Positions 17,031-25,529 of a stretch of 64,000 nucleotides of DNA are shown here, piece by piece. Position numbers and translations under genes: made by a program. The stretch covers positions 124,001 to 188,000 of the forward strand of contig NZ_SMLB01000005.1 of NCBI RefSeq assembly GCF_004349105.1. Direction: 5' to 3'. The notes below the pieces were generated by a model that searched no databases, was not told where the DNA came from, and was given only the letters and a program-made list of their open reading frames with translations. This DNA comes from Jiangella aurantiaca (GTDB lineage Bacteria > Actinomycetota > Actinomycetes > Jiangellales > Jiangellaceae). Positions within the stretch are counted from its first letter, which is position 1, and each line of letters opens with the position of its first letter.

Positions 17031-18260
17031 GTGACCGAGCGATACCGACCCACCGACGCTGAGCCTTCATCCACATCGTCACCCCCCAATCGACCAGGCG
17101 GCTTTACGAGGTGGATCGCGGCGAATCTCGGTACGGCGATTCCTCAGTCGATGGCGCCTATCACCTTCGGACTGGCGACTCTGCCCCAGGGAGACGCCGA
17201 CGGGGGTGCCTTGATGATGACGGCGATGACGGCCGCCCAGGTTCTCGGTGCAGTACCCATTGCCGCTGCAGGCCGACGGTTCTCCGTGACCGCGTATACC
17301 CGAATTCTCACCGCGTTCCGGACGCTTGCCTTCCTCGGTCTGGTTCTCTCCATCGCAGGCGAAGGACCACTTCCGGTCCTGATAGTCGCCGCCAGCTTCG
17401 CCGGGCTGGTCAATGGGGCGATTTTCGGAATGCTGCGAGCGATCTTGAACGACATGGTCAGCTCGCGCAAGCTACCCCGCGCGCTTGGAGTCGCTGCGAC
17501 CGCCAACGAACTCGTCTTCGTGAGCGGGCCGATTCTCGCTTCGACGATCGGGGGGCTGTCGGTCATCGCAGCAGTCATCATCATGGCAGTCACCAGTGCT
17601 CTGCCCCTGGTGGCACTCCCCCGCATCGCACGTCGCACGCCGTCGGAGTCGCCCAGTGTCCGACAGAGGTCGCCGCGCATGGGTGCGCTGGTCTGGGTGT
17701 TCGCAGCCGGCAGCGCCGGCGCCTGTGTCGCTTCGGTCGAGGTCGGTGCTGTGGCATTGGCGCTACGCCATGGGCTCGCACCCAGTGCAGCGTTTCTCTT
17801 CACCGTTCCACTGTGTGTCGCATCTGTGCTCGGAGGCGTCTGGATAAGCATCCGTAACCGCCGTCTCCGGCAGCGGTCCGTTGTCGGAATGATTCTGCTG
17901 ACCGTTGTCGGCACTCTCGCCGTCGCCTGGGACGCGTGGCTCGGCTCCGCGATCACCGGCGCTGTGGTCATCGGCCTGTTCCTGGCCCCGCTTGGGATGT
18001 CGTTCTCGCTGACGCTCGACGACGTCCTCCACCCGGGGCGACGAGCCGAAGGGTTCGCTCTGCTACGGACGTCGAAATCCGTCGGCGTCATCATCGCCTC
18101 GTCGTTGATCGGGTTTGTCTCGCTGGGGGCGTCCGCACTCGTCTCGGCGGCTCTCGCCTTCGTATCGGCGGTCCTCATCGGCGCTGTACACGTGCGCGGG
18201 GCCCACCGGCGGAAGCATGCGGCAAGACGACAAGACGCCACCGTTTCGCTGCGGACTTAG
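17031..18260 (+). CDS. MFS transporter
   Basis: The 409-residue protein has about 12 hydrophobic helices with short loops, a central basic loop (~190-215) and Gly/Ala-rich helices such as VNGAIFGMLRAILNDM. It belongs to the 12-TM major facilitator superfamily, distantly resembling actinobacterial efflux MFS; the substrate is unknown. I use the GTG at 17031 because the upstream frame to 16965 adds a non-conserved stretch. Codon choice is less GC-extreme than in neighbouring genes (A/T-ending codons are more frequent), hinting at more recent acquisition. It lies just outside the genomic island; an R1 repeat follows. Confidence 0.82.
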   Translation: MTERYRPTDAEPSSTSSPPNRPGGFTRWIAANLGTAIPQSMAPITFGLATLPQGDADGGALMMTAMTAAQVLGAVPIAAAGRRFSVTAYTRILTAFRTLAFLGLVLSIAGEGPLPVLIVAASFAGLVNGAIFGMLRAILNDMVSSRKLPRALGVAATANELVFVSGPILASTIGGLSVIAAVIIMAVTSALPLVALPRIARRTPSESPSVRQRSPRMGALVWVFAAGSAGACVASVEVGAVALALRHGLAPSAAFLFTVPLCVASVLGGVWISIRNRRLRQRSVVGMILLTVVGTLAVAWDAWLGSAITGAVVIGLFLAPLGMSFSLTLDDVLHPGRRAEGFALLRTSKSVGVIIASSLIGFVSLGASALVSAALAFVSAVLIGAVHVRGAHRRKHAARRQDATVSLRT

Positions 18261-18429
18261 CGGGAAGACGTCGACCACCTCGGAGAACAACTCCGCGAAA
18301 GCGCTCGGGAGGACAGATCAAAGGCGGCTCGTCGACCCGATCCGTGGGTCGGGGCTGGAACGTGTCGGCGAGCGTCGACTGACGCGTGGTTCGTCGGGCG
18401 GACGTGCGTCGGGGGGCTGGTGGACGTGA

Positions 18430-18532
18430 TCCACGTGGTGAGATTTCGCCGCGATCCGGGGCACGTCATGAGGTTTTCTGGAGCATCACCACGCCTGCAA
18501 TCGTGTCGAGGCTCGGGTCATCCTGGTGATGC
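18430..18532 (+). repeat. Dispersed repeat family R1, copy 3 (103 bp)
   Basis: It is the same length as copy 2 and about 90% identical. It has a perfect 9-bp inverted repeat GCATCACCA/TGGTGATGC at 18483-18491 and 18524-18532. The different copies preserve different pairs of arms. The 18261-18754 gap contains only this repeat and the hairpins below; no gene is supported. Confidence 0.85.
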
Positions 18533-18694
18533 AGCCGATCAGTGGGACGGCGAACGCCACGACCCCGACGACCGGCACACCCCGGCGAAACCTGACCCGC
18601 CGACCCACGGAAGCAGCAGAAGAGCCACTTGACCTGAACCCCACCCGCATCTACCTGCGCTCAGGCCGACCACCCGGACCGGCCCGCGAACAAC

Positions 18695-18732
18695 GAATGG
18701 CCCGAACCCACGTCTGCAGGTTCGAGCCATTC
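18695..18732 (-). terminator. Displaced native terminator of the tRNA-Pro gene
   Basis: GAATGGCCCGAACC (18695-18708) and GGTTCGAGCCATTC (18719-18732) pair over 13 of 14 bases with a 10-nt loop. It lies 22 nt beyond the tRNA 3'-end fragment at 18755, reading on the minus strand. A smaller GATGTC/GACATC hairpin lies between. This is the expected position of the original tRNA terminator, now separated from the gene by the island. Confidence 0.6.
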
Positions 18733-18754
18733 CGATGTCCCGAGACATCACACT

Positions 18755-18789
18755 GTCGGGCTGACAGGATTTGAACCTGCGACCCCTTG
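18755..18789. repeat. Left attachment site (attL), 35-bp tRNA-Pro 3' fragment
   Basis: It is identical over 35 bp to 34453-34487. It begins GTCGGGCTGACAGG and includes the T-arm and acceptor 3' strand of tRNA-Pro. The rest of the tRNA (anticodon, D-arm) is absent here, so it is not a functional tRNA. Confidence 0.9.
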
Positions 18790-19236
18790 GATAAACCGCT
18801 GGTCAGAGCGGCTGTACGGCCATCTCGGAAGCTTGCGGATCCCCTGCTCATAGCCGGGAACCGGGTGGTTCTCGCCCTCCGAGCGTATCGGGTCTCTGAG
18901 GGTCTATCCGGGTTGCTTGCGATGGGTAAACGATGGAGCACATGAGGGCGCGGTAGTCATGCCGATTCCCGCTCGGCGGACACACCGGGCCAGCAGCTAT
19001 CCGGGGAGCACCCGTCGGGGTCGCCGTTCTCGAGGAAGTCGATCCCGTCGCCCTGCTTTCCCACAGGATCTCGGCCGGCAGCCGAAGACGCCACGCCGCG
19101 GCCCATGTAGGGGTTCTGGGTCAGCTCACGCAGCACTATGCGCGTGCTGGAACACCCACCTCACCATCGGTGGGACTCCGCCGCCGGCTTCATGCCCCCG
19201 ACTTGCCGACAAATAGCAGCTTGACCATGGAGGGCT
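18790..19236. other. Left end of the island, no supported gene
   Basis: This 447-bp stretch holds GATGGGTAAACGATGG (18921-18936), which resembles GATGGGTTTTCGATGG near the right attachment site and may be an integrase arm site. On the minus strand a ~68-codon frame ending at 18957 contains RIVLRELTQNPYMGRG. It has no start or family match that I can support; it may be a gene remnant. Confidence 0.4.
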
Positions 19237-20184
19237 TCATGGGATGGTTGGGATCGCCAGACCGGTCGCTCCCGGGCGGGACCCCACCGACGACGGGCGA
19301 TGCCGGGCCAGCAGGTCCAGGCCCAGCCGAGCGCGGCGCACCCGCTCCCGACTGAGCGCCACCGTCGTCGCCTCTAGGTGCGTACCCGCCGGATACACGT
19401 CCGGCGCGTTGCGCAGGCCGAACTTCACGTGCACCGGCGCCGCCACTTCGACGATGCGGGCGATCTCATAGTGCCGCACGAACCCACCGACGTTGTCCGG
19501 CGCCTCCACGTACACGTCGAGCGGGACGTCCACGGCTGCCCGGATCGCGGCCAACTGCGGCAGCGTCAGATCGGTCGGAACGTTGATCGTGTTGGCGCCG
19601 AGGTCTTCCAGGACGCGAGCGGTCGCCGCATTCGACGCCGGCAGCATCACCGACGTCTTCGCCTGCATGTCCGCCGGTAGATCGCCAGCCGCGCGTAGCC
19701 GCCTGAAGACGTCGAGCACGCCGATGTCGGCGATGAGCACACTGCGGATGCCATGCTCGGCGGCGCGGACGATCTCGTCGACGACGGCGGCGAGCTGGTC
19801 CTGCCCGCGGGTGGTCGGAGCGAGCACCGAACCGGCCGAGGATCGCGCCATGGCCGAGGTGTCCCAGCCGGCACACGGCCGGGCGAACAGGCTGACCTCG
19901 ATACCGGCCGTCGCGGCAGTGGCGGCCATTCGGTCCAGCTCCGCGTCGGTCATCAGCCCGACCCCGGTCCCCTGCGACACCCGGGTAACCGGAACCTCGA
20001 GCTCACGTGCCGCTTCGAGGACGGCGTCGAGGCACGCCGGACCCTCGACACTTGGGATCTCGACCCGGTACTCGGCCCCGTCGGCGAACCGCAGCGCCGA
20101 AGCCGGTAGGTCGTAGGCGTCCGTGCCGGGCAGGCCGGCGTGGTCCAGTAAGCCGGCCGGCCCGAACTGCCTGGGCGGCGTCAC
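19237..20184 (-). CDS. U32-peptidase-like TIM-barrel protein
   Basis: The 315-residue protein resembles the N-terminal TIM-barrel part of peptidase-U32-like proteins. It has repeated beta/alpha units, the central EHGIRSVLIADIGVLDVF segment, and LEDLGANTINVPTDLTL. It has no signal peptide or membrane segment. Characterised U32 members include collagenase-like and tRNA/ubiquinone hydroxylation proteins with Fe-S clusters; this short version lacks an obvious Cys cluster. Its position suggests a sugar-acid or aldolase-type role instead, but that is a guess. The GTG start overlaps the enolase-like gene's stop as GTGA. It is the last gene of the GntR-enolase-U32 operon. Confidence 0.62.
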   Translation of the reverse strand: MTPPRQFGPAGLLDHAGLPGTDAYDLPASALRFADGAEYRVEIPSVEGPACLDAVLEAARELEVPVTRVSQGTGVGLMTDAELDRMAATAATAGIEVSLFARPCAGWDTSAMARSSAGSVLAPTTRGQDQLAAVVDEIVRAAEHGIRSVLIADIGVLDVFRRLRAAGDLPADMQAKTSVMLPASNAATARVLEDLGANTINVPTDLTLPQLAAIRAAVDVPLDVYVEAPDNVGGFVRHYEIARIVEVAAPVHVKFGLRNAPDVYPAGTHLEATTVALSRERVRRARLGLDLLARHRPSSVGSRPGATGLAIPTIP

Positions 20185-21350
20185 GAGCGCGCGCCGGCGA
20201 GCGTGTCGCGCCGCTCCCAGCCCTCACGTACCAGGTTGAAGTGCACGTGCGTGCGCGGGTGTTCCGAACATGCGTCGTGGTCGAGCCGCAGCCCGAGGCC
20301 GGGCGCGGTCGGGACGGCGAATGCGCCGTCCGCCGCATCAACCATCGGGGCGTCGGTCACCAGGCCGGCCACCCACGGGTCGGCGAAGTCATTGAAGTGT
20401 TCCAGCACCTTCAGTCCGGGCGTGCTGGTGGCGAAGTGGAGGTTCGCCGCCGTGCCGACGGGCCCGCACACGTTGTGCGGGGCGAGCAACAGGTTGTACG
20501 CCTCGGCCCAGCCGGCCAGCTTGCGCAGCCCGGTGAAGCCGCCGATATGGGTGAGGTCGGCCTGGATGATGTCGACCAGCCCGCGGGAGATCAGCTCGCG
20601 GAACTCCGGCACGGTGTGTACCCGCTCGCCGGTGGCGATCGGCACCTCGGTAGCCGCGCGGACCAGCCGCAACCCGTCGACGTCGTGCGGCGGCACCGGT
20701 TCCTCCAGCCACTCCGGACGCAGCGGAGTCAGCTCGCGGGCGACCCGGGCCGCGGTAGCGCCGGTGAAGCGGCCGTGCATCTCGACCATGATCGACACGT
20801 CGGGCCCGACGGTGTCGCGTACGGCGCCGACGATGTCGACCGCCCGGCGCAGCTCCGCGGCGGACAGCTCAGCTGTCGCGGCGCCGAACGGGTCGATTTT
20901 CAGCCCGCGGTAGCCGCGCTTCACCACGGCGGCGGCGAGCTCGGCGACCTGCTCCGGGTCGCGGCCACCCTGATACCAGCCGTTCGCGTAGGCCGGGATC
21001 CGCTCGCGCATGGTTCCGCCCAGGAGCCGGTGGATCGGCACCCCCAGCTCCTGGCCCATCAGATCGTGGCAGGCCATGTCGAGCATGGCCAGCGTGGTGG
21101 CGGTGACTTCACCGACCCGGCCGTACTCTTCCCACGACACCTTCCATGCCAGCCGCTCGAGGTCGAACGGGTCGGAGCCGATGAGGTGGCGCTGAGACAG
21201 CTCGGCGATGCAGGCCAGCAGTGTGTCGGTCTTGTTCAGCATGCGTGCCTCGCCGAGGCCGACGCGGCCGTCGTCGGTGTGGACCTCGACGAACGTCAGC
21301 TCACGCCACGGGGTGCCGACGACGGTGGTGCGGACATCAGTGATCTTCAC
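20181..21350 (-). CDS. Enolase-superfamily (mandelate racemase/sugar-acid dehydratase-like) enzyme
   Basis: The 389-residue protein has the capping and (beta/alpha)7-barrel domains of the enolase superfamily. Probable Mg2+ ligands are E190 (MVEMHGRF), E216 or E217 (WLEEP) and E242 (ATGERV). The K151 motif LKIDPFG, the H192 next to the first ligand and the H292 in LAPHN are as in sugar-acid dehydratases of the galactonate/mannonate type. It probably dehydrates a C5 or C6 aldonate in the cytosol to a 2-keto-3-deoxy acid; the exact acid is not determined. The GTG start overlaps the GntR stop by GTGA, so it is translationally coupled to its likely regulator. Confidence 0.82.
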   Translation of the reverse strand: MKITDVRTTVVGTPWRELTFVEVHTDDGRVGLGEARMLNKTDTLLACIAELSQRHLIGSDPFDLERLAWKVSWEEYGRVGEVTATTLAMLDMACHDLMGQELGVPIHRLLGGTMRERIPAYANGWYQGGRDPEQVAELAAAVVKRGYRGLKIDPFGAATAELSAAELRRAVDIVGAVRDTVGPDVSIMVEMHGRFTGATAARVARELTPLRPEWLEEPVPPHDVDGLRLVRAATEVPIATGERVHTVPEFRELISRGLVDIIQADLTHIGGFTGLRKLAGWAEAYNLLLAPHNVCGPVGTAANLHFATSTPGLKVLEHFNDFADPWVAGLVTDAPMVDAADGAFAVPTAPGLGLRLDHDACSEHPRTHVHFNLVREGWERRDTLAGARS

Positions 21351-22126
21351 GCGAGCTCCCTGCCGGTGGAGTTGGTGTTCGGTGTCGTGAGATCGATCGG
21401 CCGGGAGATCGCCGTGCGCAGGTCGTGCCGTGTGTGCACGAGGTGCGAGCGCATGGCCGCGGCGGCCGCATCCGGGTCGCGCGAGCTGATGGCGTCGAAG
21501 ACGGCGCGATGCTCGGCCAGCAGGGCGTCGATGGGCTTGCCACGTACCAGGTAGCCACGCAGGCTCTCCAGCCGGCTGCTGTGCAGCGGCTCCTCCATGC
21601 CCTCGACGAGGAAGCTCAGCATCTGGTTGCCGCTGGCCGCCGCGACCGCCGCGTGGAAGCGGACGTCGGCAAGGTTCAGCGCCTCCTCGCCCTCGGCCCG
21701 GTACATCGACTCCAGGCTCAGCTCGAGGGCGGTCAGATCGGTTCGGCTGGCCTGAGTGGCGGCCAGCTGCGCCGCGTGCACCTCGATGGCCATTCGTACC
21801 TCGAGCAGGTCGAGCAGGGCCCGCGGGTCGCGACGCAGCGCGGCGGTGAAGAACCCGCTGACGGGCGCGGCGTTGGGGAAGGCCACCGTCGGACGCCGCC
21901 CCTGCCGGACCTCCAGCAGGCCCCGGGCGCTGAGGTTGCGCACCGCCTCGCGGACGGTGAGCCGGCTGATGCCCAACGCGGACGCGAGCTCGGCCTCAGA
22001 GGGCAGCGCGGAACCCGGCTGGACCTGCCCGGCGAAGATTAGGTCCTCGAGGTGCCGGACCGCTCGGTCGGTCAACGGTTCGGCTCGGCCTTCGCCGTCC
22101 TGACTGTTCGTCGCTGCGTCCGCCAC
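21347..22126 (-). CDS. GntR-family regulator, FadR/FCD subfamily
   Basis: The ~259-residue protein has an N-terminal winged helix-turn-helix (SALPSEAELASALGISRLTV, then REAVRNLSARGLLEVRQ) and a C-terminal all-helical FCD effector domain. The FCD domain has a metal-ligand-type ADVRFHAAVAAASGN motif and a later HRAVFDAI His. FCD regulators sense sugar acids or organic acids and usually repress their own operon. I choose GTG 22126 because a -35/-10 pair (TTGGCT-17-CATAGT) places transcription start at that G, implying leaderless mRNA; the frame is open to 22216 without a better start. A candidate operator sits in the promoter spacer and recurs at other island promoters. Confidence 0.87.
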   Translation of the reverse strand: MADAATNSQDGEGRAEPLTDRAVRHLEDLIFAGQVQPGSALPSEAELASALGISRLTVREAVRNLSARGLLEVRQGRRPTVAFPNAAPVSGFFTAALRRDPRALLDLLEVRMAIEVHAAQLAATQASRTDLTALELSLESMYRAEGEEALNLADVRFHAAVAAASGNQMLSFLVEGMEEPLHSSRLESLRGYLVRGKPIDALLAEHRAVFDAISSRDPDAAAAAMRSHLVHTRHDLRTAISRPIDLTTPNTNSTGRELA

Positions 22127-22132
22127 GCAATT

Positions 22133-22161
22133 ACTATGGCAGATATCTGATGAGCAGCCAA
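22133..22161 (-). promoter_or_regulatory. Promoter of the GntR-enolase-U32 operon with operator site A
   Basis: On the minus strand, -35 TTGGCT (22156-22161) and -10 CATAGT (22133-22138) are 17 bp apart. The spacer contains CAGATATCTGATGAGC, an imperfect copy (centre T at 22148) of the palindrome found at 30715. Transcription would begin at about 22126, the first base of the GTG start. Confidence 0.5.
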
Positions 22162-22307
22162 GTGGTGGTCGAGATTTTCGAGCCGCCGCCCGCAGGGCTA
22201 CACCTACCGTGGCCATTGGCGGAGCCGAACCTCACCGCCTCGATCTGCCCCATCGAGGCGATCATGGATGCGGGTAATCAACGGCCTTCTGCCCGGCCGT
22301 AGGCACA

Positions 22308-22324
22308 AACACATCTGATAGGTT
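22308..22324. promoter_or_regulatory. Operator-like site B
   Basis: AACACATC-T-GATAGGTT has its right arm identical to the perfect palindrome at 30715-30731. It lies between the IclR stop and the GntR promoter, 150 bp upstream of site A. The 22162-22360 gap holds no gene. Confidence 0.5.
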
Positions 22325-22360
22325 GGCGTCCTCAGGACGGACAACAGTGGTCAGGCGCCA

Positions 22361-23188
22361 TCAGTGGCGCCCAACAGCTCCACGGTGTCCAAGCCGCCTC
22401 GACAGCTCCTCGGCCGCGGCGGCGGCGTACTTCCCCAGCGCCGACTCCAGCGGCTCGGACCGGTGCACCGGGACGGAAATACTCAATCCGGCGACGACCG
22501 CTCCGGTGGCATCGCGAACCGCGGCGGCGACGCAGCGCACATCGAGGTTGGACTCGCAGTTGTCGTAGGCGAGCCCGCGCCGGCGGATCCTGGCCAGTTC
22601 GGCCAACAGGGCGTCGAGCCCGATGATGGTGTGCGGAGTCATGCGCACCCACTCGAACGGATCGGCGTAGCGTGCCGCCACCTCGCTGTCGCTCAAGCCG
22701 GCGAGCATCGCCTTGCCCACCGCGGTGCAGTGGGCGGGAAGACGCTTGCCCACGGCCGATACCATGCGCACCGTCTGCGGGCTGTCGACCTTGACAAGGT
22801 AGATCACCTCTGTGCCGTCGAGAACGGCGATGTGGACGGTCTCATCGCACTGCCGCACGACGTCGTCGGCCACCTGCTGGCCTTGCTCGGTCACGTCGAT
22901 TCCCTCGGCGTAGGCGCTTCCGAGCTCGAACAGGCGCAAACCGAGGCCGAATCGGCGCCCGGTCGGGTCCGTCGGGCGAAGGCAGTTGCGAGCCACGAGT
23001 GTCTGCACCAGCTCGTAGGTCGTACTACGCGGCAGTCCCAGCGCCGCCGTCATCTCCGGGACCGATCGCGGTCCCTGCCCGTCGAGGAAGAGACCCAGCA
23101 GATCCAGCGCCCGCGCGACTGCGGGCACCTCACGTCCTGGTCCAGCCATCCTCACCGCCATTCGCCCAGGTGGCCCGTCAGCGCCCAC
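22361..23188 (-). CDS. IclR-family transcriptional regulator
   Basis: The ~275-residue protein has an N-terminal winged HTH (VARALDLLGLFLDG, then LGLPRSTTYELVQTLV) and the C-terminal IclR effector domain. The latter shows KRLPAHCTAVGKAMLA and GLAYDNCESNLDVRCVAAAV, including the Cys typical of this domain. IclR proteins bind small carboxylates or aromatic/sugar acids and act as repressors or activators. The start is uncertain: GTG at 23188 and ATGs at 23161 and 23149 are all in frame and none has a convincing ribosome-binding site. It lies between the GH43 gene and the GntR operon, and probably regulates one or both. Confidence 0.85.
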   Translation of the reverse strand: MGADGPPGRMAVRMAGPGREVPAVARALDLLGLFLDGQGPRSVPEMTAALGLPRSTTYELVQTLVARNCLRPTDPTGRRFGLGLRLFELGSAYAEGIDVTEQGQQVADDVVRQCDETVHIAVLDGTEVIYLVKVDSPQTVRMVSAVGKRLPAHCTAVGKAMLAGLSDSEVAARYADPFEWVRMTPHTIIGLDALLAELARIRRRGLAYDNCESNLDVRCVAAAVRDATGAVVAGLSISVPVHRSEPLESALGKYAAAAAEELSRRLGHRGAVGRH

Positions 23189-23322
23189 GCACCACTCGTA
23201 TCGCTGCCCCGTCCGGTCGACCGGCCGCGATCGGCCGGCCGCATGCGCGTACGCACCACGGCCGGCCGATCCGCCGACGGGGTCGCCACCGTCAACTCTC
23301 GCCCATCACTCGTTGCCGGCTG

Positions 23323-25428
23323 TCACAGGTCGTCGCACTGTCCGCTCGTCGGTCCCCGGACGACGTTGGCGAAGCCTTGGTCGACGGGCGCCGGCTCGTT
23401 GTCGGAACACGCGAGTGGACCGGATATCCGATTGTCGGCGATCACGGTGACACCACGGACCCCGGTGACGCTGACCGGGCCGGTGACCATGTTGCCGTCG
23501 CAGCCGTCCTGAGGACTCCCGAGCGCTACGCGGGCTCCGCCGGCGATGGTGACCGGTCCGGTGATCCGTGAACCGCAGAACTCGATCTCGAGCGCATCAG
23601 TGGCGCGGACGGGCCCGGACACACGAGAGTCCGCCGAACGTAGCCCCGCCCCCGCCGCGACGGTCACCGGACCGTGGACCGTCGCGCCATCGAGGCAGGT
23701 CACGCCGTGCGAGATGGTCATCGGGCCGGCATGGCGTCCTGTCACGACATCGAAGCACGGAAGCTCGTCGACTCGGGACAACCGCCATTGCTGCGGCGGC
23801 CACTTCGCCGCCTGGGTGAGGTTGCCCGCGGTGTGGTTGCTGTCCCGCCGGATGCCGCCGACAACATCGGTGCCGATCACGCCGTCGCAGTTGTACGACG
23901 CCTCCGGGTCGCAGTGGTTCTCGATCTCGACGGCGAGATTGGTTCCCTCGGACACGGCTCGATGGAAGCCGTGGCCCGTGTCGTCGAGGTTCCATCTCTG
24001 CAGATCCGTCGACTCGTCGCACCGTGCGGTCACCACATCGGTGCCGCTCGTGCCTGAGTCGTCCGCCATGGCGAGGCAGAACTCGCCGCCGGCACCCATC
24101 CCCCGGAAACGCCATGTGCCGTCGGGAGCGGCATTCATCTCCCAGATCTGTTGCGGCGCGGAGTCGTCGCACCGCGCTTGAACCACCGTGCCGTCGTCAG
24201 CCGTGAGGCACCGGTCACTGGCCACCGGATTCTGCAAGCTGTCCGGGTCGCTGATGATTCCGTCCTGGTTGACCAGTCGGTAGTGGGCGCCATCCTGCAG
24301 GTCGTACGGACCGCTGTCCGGTTCGTTCAGGTAGGGCCAGCCGTCGTGCCAGCTCATCGGCCAGATGCCCAACGTGTTCTGCGGCCGGTAGGCGTGGTAG
24401 ACGAGGTGGTACACATCGTCCTCGACGAAGATGTCCGGCCCTCCAGGCGCCCGGTACAACCCCGGCGGACTCACACCGGACGCAGCCGTCCTGCTGTTGA
24501 GGATGATGCTGCCGCCGCCTTCGGCGAGGTCGACACCGTTCTTGTCGAGGTAGGGGCCGTAGATGTTCTCGGACCGGCCGACGACGACCTTGTAGGTGTT
24601 GTCGTTTCCGTTCGAACGGCAGCACCAGTCCCACGCGGCCATCAGATAGAAGTAGCCGTCCTTTTCGAAGATGGACGGCCCCTCGATGCGGTTGAAGTTC
24701 GGACAGCTCGCCAGAGGATACGGGCACCCCGGCTCGAGAATGGGGAACAGGTCGCTCTCGCGATGAGCGATCAGGCGGCGCTCGCCCACGACCGACGCCA
24801 TGTCCTCGCCCAATTGCTGGATCATGATGCCGTCGAAGTGGGAGCCCCACACGATCCACCAGTCACCGTTCTCATCAGGCCAGATCGCACCGTCGATCGC
24901 GTTGAAGGTCGCGTGGTCGGGATCCTGCGAACCAGATCTGATCACCGTGCCGCGTTCGACATAACTCGCTGGGTCGTCGGGCGTCTTCGTGGTCTTGAGC
25001 CTGATCGACGAGTTGTTCGTGCCGAACGAAGAACTCGAGTAGTAGTAGTAATAGGTGTCGTCGATACGCTGGACGTGAGGTGCCCAGCCCGCCGCCGGCA
25101 CGCTGCCGAGGTTGGTCCAGGGCCCCTCGAGGCTCGGGGCGCTGCGCACCAGGCCTCCGGTTGCCGACACGTAGTAGGTGTCGTCGTCCTTCCACAAGGT
25201 CGGGTCGTGCAGCGAGACGGACCCGGTCAACGGGATCTGGCCCGGCGACTCATCGATCAGCTCGCCGGCCTGGTCCGCCGGTGCTGCCTCGGCCGTCGCC
25301 TTCGGCGGTTCCGCGGCCGTCGCGGTCTGGGTGAGCAGCGCCGCCGGGATCGCGGCCACCGCTAGGATCGCCGCAGCCTGGGTGCGCCACGGCCGGTGCG
25401 GTCCTGCAGTATCGTGTTCTGCCAGCAT
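23323..25428 (-). CDS. Secreted GH43 arabinanase-type hydrolase with ricin-like and Gly-Pro-Val repeat domains
   Basis: The 701-residue exoprotein has a Sec signal peptide at ~1-39 (Ala-rich core, cleavage near ATA-AE). The GH43 five-bladed propeller (~70-375) has D75 in HDPTLW (base), D179 in NAIDGAIW (pKa modulator) and E249 in RIEGPSIF (acid). A ricin-type beta-trefoil-like segment follows (~380-555, with CLTADDGTVVQARCDD and QIWEM). The C-terminal ~135 residues repeat a (S/T)GPV turn about every 20-25 residues, as in a beta-solenoid. The organisation suggests endo- or exo-arabinanase or arabinoxylan side-chain attack outside the cell; the exact bond is not determined. GH51 and ABC genes lie upstream on the same strand. 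Confidence 0.85.
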   Translation of the reverse strand: MLAEHDTAGPHRPWRTQAAAILAVAAIPAALLTQTATAAEPPKATAEAAPADQAGELIDESPGQIPLTGSVSLHDPTLWKDDDTYYVSATGGLVRSAPSLEGPWTNLGSVPAAGWAPHVQRIDDTYYYYYSSSSFGTNNSSIRLKTTKTPDDPASYVERGTVIRSGSQDPDHATFNAIDGAIWPDENGDWWIVWGSHFDGIMIQQLGEDMASVVGERRLIAHRESDLFPILEPGCPYPLASCPNFNRIEGPSIFEKDGYFYLMAAWDWCCRSNGNDNTYKVVVGRSENIYGPYLDKNGVDLAEGGGSIILNSRTAASGVSPPGLYRAPGGPDIFVEDDVYHLVYHAYRPQNTLGIWPMSWHDGWPYLNEPDSGPYDLQDGAHYRLVNQDGIISDPDSLQNPVASDRCLTADDGTVVQARCDDSAPQQIWEMNAAPDGTWRFRGMGAGGEFCLAMADDSGTSGTDVVTARCDESTDLQRWNLDDTGHGFHRAVSEGTNLAVEIENHCDPEASYNCDGVIGTDVVGGIRRDSNHTAGNLTQAAKWPPQQWRLSRVDELPCFDVVTGRHAGPMTISHGVTCLDGATVHGPVTVAAGAGLRSADSRVSGPVRATDALEIEFCGSRITGPVTIAGGARVALGSPQDGCDGNMVTGPVSVTGVRGVTVIADNRISGPLACSDNEPAPVDQGFANVVRGPTSGQCDDL

Positions 25429-25529
25429 TACCAGCTACCTTCCTGATCTGCCGCGTTGGCCCGCCCACTCATTCGTCATGCGTGCAACGGCAGCCCGGCG
25501 CGTACATGGCCTTGTCGCTGATGCTCAGC

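Noticed and set aside
18755..18860. A second tRNA gene at the left end
   Set aside because: Only the 35-bp 3' part matches; anticodon arm and D-arm are missing, so it is the displaced attachment site.
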